Positions 55,056 to 62,907 of a DNA stretch of 64,000 nt are shown here, piece by piece. The notes under the pieces were generated by a model. That model had not been told where the DNA came from. It did no database searches and worked only from the letters and a program-made list of their open reading frames with translations. Numbering within the stretch: the first letter of the stretch is position 1; each line of letters starts with the position of its first letter. Made by a program: the position numbers and the translations under genes. Origin of the DNA: Gammaproteobacteria bacterium (lineage in GTDB: Bacteria > Pseudomonadota > Gammaproteobacteria > Steroidobacterales > Woeseiaceae); NCBI GenBank assembly GCA_029884165.1, contig JAOUIH010000002.1, positions 1 to 64,000 of the forward strand, given 5' to 3'.

Positions 55056-56161
55056 AGGCGGATTTCGAAAAAATCATCCGGCGCTGGCGCCTGAATTACG
55101 TCGGACCGCTCGAGCGGTGGTTTGGCGAGGCATGGACGTGGTGGGTCGGCGAACTCGCCGCGATGCTTCCGGAAGCACTGCGGGCTTCCCTGGCAACAAG
55201 TCGCCAGCAGACCTTCCTGCAGCTGTCCGGGTCCGAGATCGTCGCTTTTCACGGCAGCATCGAGCGCATGCAGGAGATCGGACGCGTGACGCCGGGCGGC
55301 GCCAGTGAGGCGCTGCGGGTGCCGGCGGAGGCCGGCAGCGTCATCCTGCTGCTGCCGCCGCAACGCATGCTCCGGAAAATGATCACCCTGCCGGCAGCGA
55401 CCGAGGAAAATCTGCGCGAGGTCCTGGCCTTCGAGATGGACCAGCAGACGCCTTTCACGCCGGACCAGGTCTATTACGACTTTGTCATCAGCGGCCGGTC
55501 CGCGGCGGCGAAGACCGTCGAGGTCGAACTCGTGGTGGCGCCGCGCAAGCAACTGGACGAGCTGCTCGATTCGCTGCGTGCGCTGGATCTCGCGCCGGAC
55601 GTGGTCACGGCGCGCCGGGATGCGAGCAGCATGTATGCCATCAACCTGCTGCCCTCCGACGGCAGGGCCAGCCGGCCCGCCGTCGTCGACCGCCTGAATA
55701 CGGGCCTGGCCATTGCCGCCCTGCTGCTGCTGGCCGCGGCGGTGGCTCTGCCTGTCATTCAGAAGCGGCTGGCGATTGCCGAACTCGAACCGCGGGTGGC
55801 ATCCGCAGCCGAAGCAGCACGAGAGGGCTCGCGTCTGCGCGAGAACGTCGAGAAGATCGTGGCCGGTTCACAGATCCTCGTGCGCAAGAAGGAGTCGGCG
55901 CCGATGGTCATACGAATCATCGACGAAATGAGCCGCGTCGTACCCGATGGAACCTGGATCTCGCAGATCAATATCGAAGGCGGTGAGGTCCAGTTACAGG
56001 GCCAGTCGCCGGCGGCGGCATCGCTGATCGGCCTGCTGGAAGCATCGAGCAGTTTTGCAGACCCGCAGTTCCGGTCTCCGGTTACGCAGGTGCCCAGGTC
56101 GAATCTCGAACGCTTCCATCTGTCAGCCGAATGGTCGCCCCCCGGGGCCAGCGCGCCATGA
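55052..56161 (+). CDS. gspL: Type II secretion protein GspL (PilM/PilN-like)
   Basis: The 369-residue product has an actin-like N-terminal domain (IVAFHGSIERMQEIGRV, LAFEMDQQTPFTPDQVYYDF), one membrane helix (IAALLLLAAAVALPVI) and a PilN-like periplasmic domain (MSRVVPDGTWISQINIEGGE). GspL connects the ATPase to the membrane platform. ATG overlaps the gspK stop (ATATGA). Confidence 0.9.
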   Translation: MKADFEKIIRRWRLNYVGPLERWFGEAWTWWVGELAAMLPEALRASLATSRQQTFLQLSGSEIVAFHGSIERMQEIGRVTPGGASEALRVPAEAGSVILLLPPQRMLRKMITLPAATEENLREVLAFEMDQQTPFTPDQVYYDFVISGRSAAAKTVEVELVVAPRKQLDELLDSLRALDLAPDVVTARRDASSMYAINLLPSDGRASRPAVVDRLNTGLAIAALLLLAAAVALPVIQKRLAIAELEPRVASAAEAAREGSRLRENVEKIVAGSQILVRKKESAPMVIRIIDEMSRVVPDGTWISQINIEGGEVQLQGQSPAAASLIGLLEASSSFADPQFRSPVTQVPRSNLERFHLSAEWSPPGASAP

Positions 56162-56733
56162 TCGAGAGACTCGACGAAAAGCAGCGGCGCATGCTTGCGC
56201 TCGGCATCCTGGGCTTCATCGTGGCGGCAATACTGAGCGTAACGGTCCTGCCCCTCTGGCTCGTGAACTCGGGCTACCAGGCCCGTATCGACCAGCTGCA
56301 GGAAAGGCTGCAGCGCTTCGGGGCGATCGCAGCCCAGGACCCGGAATTGCGGCGCAGGTTCGCCGATCTGCAGAGAGCCCAGTCGAGCCGCGGGCATTTT
56401 CTCGCTGGCGATTCCGAGGCGACTGCGGCCGCCGAACTGCAGCGCATCATCAAGGAAATTTCGTCCGCCAACGGGACGCAGCTGCTCAGCACCCAGATAC
56501 TGCCGGCGGCGGACGAAGACGGCATGCTCCGTATCGGCCTGCGCGTCCGGATCTCCGGAGCCATGCCGGGCCTAATGGAATCGGTCTACGACCTCGAATC
56601 GAACGAGGTCTTCCTCTTCCTGGAGAATTTCTCGATGCGACAGGCGACCGGCCGCCGGATCCGGGCGACCGTGCCACTGGAAGGCTTCGAGGCGAATTTC
56701 GACCTCATCGCGTATATGCAGGAGATGTCATGA
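56158..56733 (+). CDS. gspM: Type II secretion protein GspM
   Basis: The 191-residue product has a short cytoplasmic part, one membrane helix (LALGILGFIVAAILSVTVL), a coiled-coil stretch (YQARIDQLQERLQRFGAI) and a small ferredoxin-like periplasmic domain (LLSTQILPAADEDGMLRIGL). It partners GspL. ATG overlaps the gspL stop (ATGA), and its own stop overlaps the next gene. Confidence 0.9.
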   Translation: MIERLDEKQRRMLALGILGFIVAAILSVTVLPLWLVNSGYQARIDQLQERLQRFGAIAAQDPELRRRFADLQRAQSSRGHFLAGDSEATAAAELQRIIKEISSANGTQLLSTQILPAADEDGMLRIGLRVRISGAMPGLMESVYDLESNEVFLFLENFSMRQATGRRIRATVPLEGFEANFDLIAYMQEMS

Positions 56734-57254
56734 ACCTGCCACTCGGGCGGAGCCAGGTAACCCGCGCGCTGGCGGTTGCCTGCGGCGCGCTCACACTGGT
56801 CATCGCACTGGAACTGGCGATTCCGAACAGCACTGGCGATAGCGGGAAACGCGTGGAAGCGACCGACGTCACTCTGCCGCCGCTCGGGGACCTGCCTCCC
56901 TACGTAGCGCCGACCTTCGAGTCCTTTGCCGAAGTGCTCGAAAGGCCGCTTTTTTATGAAGACCGCAGGCTGCCGCCACCGCCGGAGGTCGCGCAAGCCG
57001 CCGAGGCGCCCGCAGAGCCGCTCCTGCTGACTCTCGAGGGCATAGCGATCTCAGGTGATTCACGGGTCGCTCTGCTGCGGGACACGCGTAGCAATTCGCT
57101 CGTCCAGGTGGCGGAAGGTGCATCGCACAATGGCTGGACCCTGCAGAGCGTGGAAGGCGGCACAGCCGTTTTCAAGAGAGGCGATGACATCACCGAACTG
57201 GGGATCGAAGTTACTACCGGGCCAGGGGCACCGGATCGCCGCCGTCCGCGCTGA
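56730..57254 (+). CDS. gspN: GspN/XpsN-type secretion protein (GspC-like clamp)
   Basis: The 174-residue product has one N-terminal membrane helix (ALAVACGALTLVIALELAI) and a periplasmic region with FESFAEVLERPLFYEDRRLP and LLTLEGIAISGDSRVALLRD, the homology region shared by XpsN and GspC. In Xanthomonas-type systems this protein links GspL/M to the secretin. It is the last gene of the plus-strand operon and ends two bases before a convergent gene. No separate GspC or prepilin peptidase was found in the window. Confidence 0.82.
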   Translation: MNLPLGRSQVTRALAVACGALTLVIALELAIPNSTGDSGKRVEATDVTLPPLGDLPPYVAPTFESFAEVLERPLFYEDRRLPPPPEVAQAAEAPAEPLLLTLEGIAISGDSRVALLRDTRSNSLVQVAEGASHNGWTLQSVEGGTAVFKRGDDITELGIEVTTGPGAPDRRRPR

Positions 57255-57256
57255 AC

Positions 57257-58471
57257 TCAGTGCAATCGCTTTTCGCCTGAAGGCCTCACGGCGATAGGGG
57301 CGTAGCTGTTTGCGTAGACGACCTTCGAAATCAGGTTTGCGGCATTCTTGATGCCGTTGAAGTCGAAGTACATGTCGCGCGGCTTGAATTTCGTCAACTG
57401 GTGAATCTCGTTGGCCAGCGATGCGCCGTTCAGGTGATGCGGCATCAGCATGCGGCCAGCGCCCCAGTACACCAGGCGCTGCGCACGAATTATCTGCTCC
57501 AGCCGGTGTCCGTCCGGGCAGGGCACGAACAGCGCCGGCGTCCCGCTGCCGATCGTGTTGATCGACGTGTTGTAGCTGCAGTGGCTGACTGACCAGTTCG
57601 ACGAGGCGATCGCAGCCCTCATATCGGGCACTGAGCGCCTGAGCTCGAGGGACGGCACACCCTCGCCGGCCGCCTGCAATTGCTGCCACTCGGCATCCGG
57701 CAAACGCTCGCCGCAGACGATTCTCATCGGCAGGCCGAGCGTGCCCCAGAGCGTCTTTTGTGCTTCCACGGCCGCCCGAAAGAGCGGTCCGCCGCAGTAT
57801 CCGTCGCCGGCGCTGACCAGGATTCCGTTCCGGCCGGCGCCGGCCGCAGGAACCAGGTTCGCCGGCCCCGGGACCAGGAAGCCCGTATGATAAATCGGCG
57901 TATCGATCGTATTCTTCGGCTGGAAAAACTCCTCCAGGCGGGCGAATACGGGATCGGAGTGAACGATCACGAGGTCGAAGTACTTGTTGAGCAGCTTTGC
58001 GGAACGGTCCTCGAGCTGCTCGCGGTTCGGCCGGTCGGAGGCGATGACCCCGTCGGTGAGCGCCACGACGAGCGACTCGCCATAGACCCCGTAGCGCGCC
58101 CGTTCGATCATCGGCAGGATTTCGCCGCGCAGCAGGTGCTGCCCGAATGGAAACTTCTCGACGACGACGACGCGGGGTTTCAGCCTCGAAAACCGGTTCA
58201 GGATGATGTCGCGGCGCTCGATGATCCGGTTGCGGAGCGCCTGGGTCCTGTTGACGCCGACGACGCGCTGCTCGGGGTCCATGTCGAGTTTCGGCAACTG
58301 CACGATATCGACGGAGGCCGGTACTTCCAGACCCGTCGGCAATGTTTCGCTCACCAGCATCGTGACCTGGAATTGCTCGGCCAGCTCGCCGGCAAGTGCG
58401 AGGGCGCGGCGCAGGTGGCCCGCGCCCTCTCCGTTGCGGCAGTAATACATCAACGAGGCTTTGTCGCGCAT
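57257..58471 (-). CDS. Glycosyltransferase (GT28/MurG-like fold)
   Basis: The 404-residue product begins with a glycine-rich loop after the first strand (MYYCRNGEGAGHLRRALALA), as in GT-B enzymes, and has a C-terminal donor-binding-like region (VSHCSYNTSINTIGSGTPALFVPCPDGHRLEQIIRA) reminiscent of MurG and UDP-glycosyltransferases. Donor and acceptor are unknown. It has no signal peptide, so it should act on the cytoplasmic side. The gene is convergent with the secretion operon and not obviously linked to it. Confidence 0.78.
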   Translation of the reverse strand: MRDKASLMYYCRNGEGAGHLRRALALAGELAEQFQVTMLVSETLPTGLEVPASVDIVQLPKLDMDPEQRVVGVNRTQALRNRIIERRDIILNRFSRLKPRVVVVEKFPFGQHLLRGEILPMIERARYGVYGESLVVALTDGVIASDRPNREQLEDRSAKLLNKYFDLVIVHSDPVFARLEEFFQPKNTIDTPIYHTGFLVPGPANLVPAAGAGRNGILVSAGDGYCGGPLFRAAVEAQKTLWGTLGLPMRIVCGERLPDAEWQQLQAAGEGVPSLELRRSVPDMRAAIASSNWSVSHCSYNTSINTIGSGTPALFVPCPDGHRLEQIIRAQRLVYWGAGRMLMPHHLNGASLANEIHQLTKFKPRDMYFDFNGIKNAANLISKVVYANSYAPIAVRPSGEKRLH

Positions 58472-58567
58472 TGTTGTTATCGCTCTGTTACGGAGGCGCC
58501 CGGCTCTCCCGGCCGGTACGCCTCTCCCCCAACCCTCGCCTGTTCGGCGATCGGATACTTGCCTGTC

Positions 58568-60097
58568 TTAAAGCGAATCCTCCGGCTCTACCTGGACCTC
58601 GACGGCGCTCAACTGGGTAACGCCCGTCTCCGTTCCGTCGATGTCGATCAGCGTGCCAACATCGATTGCATCCCAGAACGCGCTTTGCGGATTGAACGCC
58701 AGCCCGGACGAATCGCGCAGGATGGCTCCGCTTACGTTGATCGTGACGCCCAGCACCTGCAGGGTCTGTGCGCCCTCGTCGAAGGCCTCGATGAAGCCGC
58801 GCAGCTCCGTCTTCTCGTCCAGCTTGTCGCGCTCGACGATCAGCGCCGCGATCTGGCCGCTGCCGGCGGGAATTTCCTGCCCTCGCGCTTCGACGTAATC
58901 GCCCGTGGCCATGTCCGACACCCGGAACGGGTCGACGTCGTCACGCTTGTCCTCCATCCGGGTCTTCAGCTCGTCCGTCGTGACGGTGATGCCGAGGATC
59001 ACGAAAGTGCCGGCCGTCCCGTTGGCCGAATCCACGACGCCGACGACGCGCACGTTCTTCGCCTGCTTGATCTCGATTTTCGTCGGCACGATCGCGCCGT
59101 CCCCGTCGAACTCGCCCTCGACCTCGACCTTGAGGTTCGTACCAAGATCCGCAGCCGTGCCACCCTCGTACACCGTGCTGCTGTTCGGCAATACGGTATA
59201 GCCGAGGACCTTGAAGCTCAGCGGGCTGGCAACGAAATCGGTGATGAAGCCCTCGATCTCGAAGTGGTCGCCCTCGTTCTCGCCGAAACGGTTGCCCTTG
59301 TACTCGAGCTTCGCCGGGCGGAACACCGGCGGATTGCCGTCGGTGAAATCGAGTCCTTCCGCTTCGACCGGGTCGCCGTTGCTCAGGCCACCGGCCGGAA
59401 TGTCATCGAGCACGCCGGTCGCGCTGTAGTTGACCTGCAGCGCGTTGATGTTGAAGGTCTTCGCGTTCGGATCGTGATTGCTGACGAAGCCGTTGATCTC
59501 GTAGCCGTCTACGTCGACGACCGCCTTGCACTCGACGCGCGTGGCCTGGATGACGCCACTGCCGTCGTAGGGCCCGAAGACTTCGACGGCTGCAAATCCG
59601 GGCAACAGCGTGATGTCCGTCGTCGTACCGCAGTTGTTGTCGATCGACGTCTGACCGGGCGTGTACTGCACGACCTGCCCGAGCACGCGGAACGTGTTCG
59701 TACCCGTATCGGCATCGGTTGCCGGACCTTCGACGGTCTCCTCGACTTCTGCCGTGCCCGCCTTCGCGCCCGTATTGTCGTCGTTGATCGTGCCCTTGAT
59801 CAGCACCATGTGGCCGACCTTGAACTGGTCTTCCGAGGACGGGTTATCGTCCCTGAAGTACTGCGTCGTGCCATCCGTCTCGTAGTGATTGCCGTTGACG
59901 ATGATGCTGCCGAAACCGGTGATTTCACCGACGGCGACCGCGACGCCCGTACGCACTATGCCTCCCGATGGAGGTGGGGGCGGAGGCGGAGGCGGTGGGG
60001 GATTGGCGCCGCCGCCAGAACCACCACCGCCGCAGGCGGAGAGCGTGAGCGTGGCAAGCGCCAGGAGGGCCAGAATCTTTCGGGAATGCGCAATCAT
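58568..60097 (-). CDS. DUF5666-type lipoprotein with proline-rich linker
   Basis: The 509-residue product has a lipoprotein signal (LATLTLSAC-GGGG), a run of eleven prolines and then repeated small beta domains of the DUF5666 kind (VAVGEITGFGSIIVNG, KVGHMVLIKGTINDD, LGTNLKVEVEGEFDGDGAI). Function of the family is unknown. The ATG with AGGA nine bases before it was chosen. It follows the DUF6502 gene by 14 bases; the two families often occur as a pair. Confidence 0.85.
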   Translation of the reverse strand: MIAHSRKILALLALATLTLSACGGGGSGGGANPPPPPPPPPPPSGGIVRTGVAVAVGEITGFGSIIVNGNHYETDGTTQYFRDDNPSSEDQFKVGHMVLIKGTINDDNTGAKAGTAEVEETVEGPATDADTGTNTFRVLGQVVQYTPGQTSIDNNCGTTTDITLLPGFAAVEVFGPYDGSGVIQATRVECKAVVDVDGYEINGFVSNHDPNAKTFNINALQVNYSATGVLDDIPAGGLSNGDPVEAEGLDFTDGNPPVFRPAKLEYKGNRFGENEGDHFEIEGFITDFVASPLSFKVLGYTVLPNSSTVYEGGTAADLGTNLKVEVEGEFDGDGAIVPTKIEIKQAKNVRVVGVVDSANGTAGTFVILGITVTTDELKTRMEDKRDDVDPFRVSDMATGDYVEARGQEIPAGSGQIAALIVERDKLDEKTELRGFIEAFDEGAQTLQVLGVTINVSGAILRDSSGLAFNPQSAFWDAIDVGTLIDIDGTETGVTQLSAVEVQVEPEDSL

Positions 60098-60111
60098 TTC
60101 ATTGGTTCCTG

Positions 60112-60912
60112 TCAAATTTCCTCATGAATCGTGTAGACGCCGACACCCAGTCGCACCCTGCGGCCGGGGTTCGGCGTCGTGTCAACCTCGTGGTCGCTGA
60201 GCCAGGCATCGACCGTCTGCAGGAACTCCATGCCACGCTCCGCGATGAGCTGGTGGAATGCCTTGACGGCCTTCGTCGAGACGGCACCGTTGTCCGCGAT
60301 GCCCTCGAAGCGTGCGTCCGCCTTGCGGTTGTCGTCGAGGTTGTGCTCGAGCGTCGCAGCATGATCGTGCAGGGCAATCCCCATTTGCCGCACGATATCG
60401 GGGTCCAGGCTCGAATAGACATAATCCCGCTTCAGGACTCGGGTGCTGCCATTTGCCAGCTCCTCGATCAGTCCTCGCTGCAACATCTCCTTGCGGATTG
60501 CTCCATGGGGCAGGTCGCCAGCATAGCGTTTCAGCAAGGCGGGCAAACTCCCCGTTGGACCAGTTGGCGGCAGATCTTTCGGTTGGCCATTTTCGCCCGC
60601 GAATTCGGGGTCCAGATGCCACCCGGAAAGGATCTGCGAGATACGGCTGCCCTGCAGTTCAGCGGGCTCCGCCAGGCCCTCCAGGAGGCGGTCGCGAACC
60701 CGCGCAACCTCACGCCGGCTGAGGCCGGTCAGCATCGCGACCCGGGAGTTGTTGGTCGGTCGCCCCTGGATGCCGTACTCCTGCCGCGCGACGTCGACGT
60801 AGACGTCCTTGCAGGCGTCCGCGAATTCCGCATACGTCACGCCATGCTTCAGCAGGAAACGGACGAGCGGCCGCAGCAGGTAACGAATGCTTTGGATGAC
60901 GTGCTCTTTCAT
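60112..60912 (-). CDS. DUF6502-family protein
   Basis: The 266-residue product is mostly helical with no signal peptide. The N-terminus (SIRYLLRPLVRFLLKHGVTYAEFADACKDVYVDVA) and the segment NNSRVAMLTGLSRREVARVRD resemble the DUF6502 family, which looks like a helix-turn-helix DNA-binding or regulatory protein. It lies directly downstream of a perfect 21-bp inverted repeat, and may control itself and the downstream lipoprotein. The chosen ATG is after the repeat; a start 21 codons upstream would lie inside it. Confidence 0.75.
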   Translation of the reverse strand: MKEHVIQSIRYLLRPLVRFLLKHGVTYAEFADACKDVYVDVARQEYGIQGRPTNNSRVAMLTGLSRREVARVRDRLLEGLAEPAELQGSRISQILSGWHLDPEFAGENGQPKDLPPTGPTGSLPALLKRYAGDLPHGAIRKEMLQRGLIEELANGSTRVLKRDYVYSSLDPDIVRQMGIALHDHAATLEHNLDDNRKADARFEGIADNGAVSTKAVKAFHQLIAERGMEFLQTVDAWLSDHEVDTTPNPGRRVRLGVGVYTIHEEI

Positions 60913-60925
60913 CGGCGCCTGGACG

Positions 60926-60974
60926 TGCAATACCTCATATGTGTGCGATTCTTGCACACATATGAGGTATTGCA
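60926..60974. promoter_or_regulatory. Perfect 21-bp inverted repeat, likely operator
   Basis: Arms at 60926-60946 and 60954-60974 are fully complementary around a seven-base spacer; each contains CATATG. On the minus strand a possible -35 (TTGCAA) and -10 (AAGAAT) sit within it. The position just before the DUF6502 start suggests autoregulation. Confidence 0.7.
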
Positions 60975-61127
60975 AGCACTATTTTGGGCCGTTACCGGCG
61001 CTCGCCGGCCCTCGCGGCACAAGTTATTGAAAAAATAAGTTTTTTCCATGACCGAGGCGACAAGGCCGGGCATTTTGCGCAGGCCGCACGCCGTGCGGGC
61101 CCGCTGCGGTGGCCCGAATTTGCGCGC

Positions 61128-62753
61128 TCAGCGCGGTCTCGCCGCCGCGTCGAGCCGCAGGTACCGGCTCGGATGCCGGTCCAGTACGTTCGGCCTGAAA
61201 CCGGTGACTCCCGGTCGCACCAGGTGCTTGCTGACAAAGAAATACAGCGGCACGACCGGGTAATCGGCCAGCATCGCAGCCTCGGCACCGGCGAACTGCT
61301 GCCGCGCAGCGGTGGCCTCCTCCGCCGCGGCAAATGCGGTGTCGTAGGCCGGGCTCGAGTAGCGCGGAAGATTCTGCGGGCTTTGCGAGTGCAGGATCTC
61401 GAGGAATGTCCGCGGATGGTTGTAGTCGCCGCTCCACGCGAAGCGCATCAGGTCCCACTCGGACCGCTGGTCTCGCGTAGACAGGAAGTACTTCCACTCG
61501 CGCTTGTCCAGCGAGAGTTCGACTCCCAGGACCTCGCGCCACATTGCACCGACGGCAAGCGCGATCGTCTCGTGTACGTCGTCGCCGGCGTCGTACACGA
61601 GCGTAGCCTGCAACGGCTCGGCGCTCGTGTAGCCTGCCTCCCGGTACAGTCGCCGCGCCGCGTCTTGCCGTTCGTTTGATTCCAGCTCGCGCCAGTCATA
61701 GCGCGCGGGTTCGTAGTCGGCGACCCCGTCCGGCACGAAGCCCCAGGCCGGCGCCTCGCCCCGGCCGAGCAGGCGGACCAGCCGATCGCGATCGATGGCC
61801 ATGGACAGGGCCTGGCGCAGCGAGCGGTCGTCAAACGGCGGCTCGCTCAGGTCGAAGGCCAGGTAATAAACGGCGAGCGCCGGCGCCACCACGAGTTCGC
61901 CTGGCCGCTCGGCGCGCAGCGACTCGAACTGCGCCCCCGGCACCGTCGCCGTGATGTCGATCTCGCCGCTGCGATACATGTTGAGCTCGGTCAGCGGATC
62001 GACAACCGCGAAATAGTCGACGAACTCGATCGCGACCTCATCCGCCTGCCGGTACAGCGGGTTCCGGCGTAGCCGCAAGCGGTGCCCGGGCTCCCGGCTG
62101 TCGAGCACATACGGCCCGTTGCCGACGAACGCCGCGGGCTCCGGGTGGCGCGCCGCGCCGAACCCTTGTCCGCTCCACTCCGGATACGCGACCGCGAGCG
62201 CCAGCACGGACAGGAAATGAGCGGCCGGCGCCTCGAGGTCGATGACCAGCGTCCCGGGATCCGTGGCGGTAACAGCCAGAGCCTCGGGCGGCAAGTCGCC
62301 GGCGCCGACTTCCGCCGCATTGCGGATCGGGTACAGCAGGTAGGCATACGTCGACCCGGTAGCCGGCGCCAGGACCCTCCGGAATGCCGCGACAAAATCG
62401 GCCGCGACGACGCGCTCGCCGTTGGACCAGCGACCCTCCCGGCGCAAACGAAACGTATAGACCAGCCCGTCGGCCGAAATGCCCCAGCTGTCGGCCGCCG
62501 CCGGCACCAGCCGGCCGTCCGCGTCGTGGGCGACCAGCCCTTCGTAGAGATCGGCCAGTACGTTGAAGGCGTGCACGTCTTCGGCGCGCGCCGGGTCGAG
62601 CGTCCCCGGCTCGCCGCCATTGCCCCGGCGCAATACCGCATCCGCCCTGCCGGCGGCATCGTCCCCTCCGCCGGAGCCTGCTCCGTTGCAGGCGGCAACC
62701 CCTGCAAGGATGACTGCCAGCAGCAGCCCTGGCCCGGATCGCGAGACATTCAT
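61128..62753 (-). CDS. OppA/MppA-like peptide-binding lipoprotein
   Basis: The 541-residue product has a lipoprotein signal (LAGVAAC-NGAG) and the SBP_bac_5 fold typical of oligopeptide receptors (GNGGEPGTLDPARAEDVHAF, YTFRLRREGRWSNGERVVAA, LRQALSMAIDRDRLV, MRFAWSGDYNHPRTFLEI). It captures peptides for import. No permease or ATPase genes follow, so it is an orphan in this window. The start at ATG 62753 gives a standard lipoprotein signal. Confidence 0.9.
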   Translation of the reverse strand: MNVSRSGPGLLLAVILAGVAACNGAGSGGGDDAAGRADAVLRRGNGGEPGTLDPARAEDVHAFNVLADLYEGLVAHDADGRLVPAAADSWGISADGLVYTFRLRREGRWSNGERVVAADFVAAFRRVLAPATGSTYAYLLYPIRNAAEVGAGDLPPEALAVTATDPGTLVIDLEAPAAHFLSVLALAVAYPEWSGQGFGAARHPEPAAFVGNGPYVLDSREPGHRLRLRRNPLYRQADEVAIEFVDYFAVVDPLTELNMYRSGEIDITATVPGAQFESLRAERPGELVVAPALAVYYLAFDLSEPPFDDRSLRQALSMAIDRDRLVRLLGRGEAPAWGFVPDGVADYEPARYDWRELESNERQDAARRLYREAGYTSAEPLQATLVYDAGDDVHETIALAVGAMWREVLGVELSLDKREWKYFLSTRDQRSEWDLMRFAWSGDYNHPRTFLEILHSQSPQNLPRYSSPAYDTAFAAAEEATAARQQFAGAEAAMLADYPVVPLYFFVSKHLVRPGVTGFRPNVLDRHPSRYLRLDAAARPR

Positions 62754-62816
62754 GGCCGGTATCATTCCACAGTTGCCGGGCACTGACGAGGCAACCAGCG
62801 CACACACAAAATAAGA

Positions 62817-62842
62817 ATCAGGGGCCCTCGCGGGCCCCTGAT
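62817..62842 (-). terminator. Intrinsic terminator of the DUF11 gene
   Basis: Perfect 11-base arms (ATCAGGGGCCC) flank a four-base loop, followed on the minus strand by TCTTATTTTG. It lies 66 bases after the DUF11 stop. Confidence 0.8.
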
Positions 62843-62907
62843 CCAGCGCCGGTCCGGCACCGGCGACTGGCCTCCGCGGCCTGCTGACCGCGGCGGCCGG
62901 CTCTCCG

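Noticed and set aside
61020-61050. Terminator at the AT-rich hairpin after the OppA-like gene
   Set aside because: The stem is seven A-T dominated pairs without a GC core, too weak for an intrinsic terminator.
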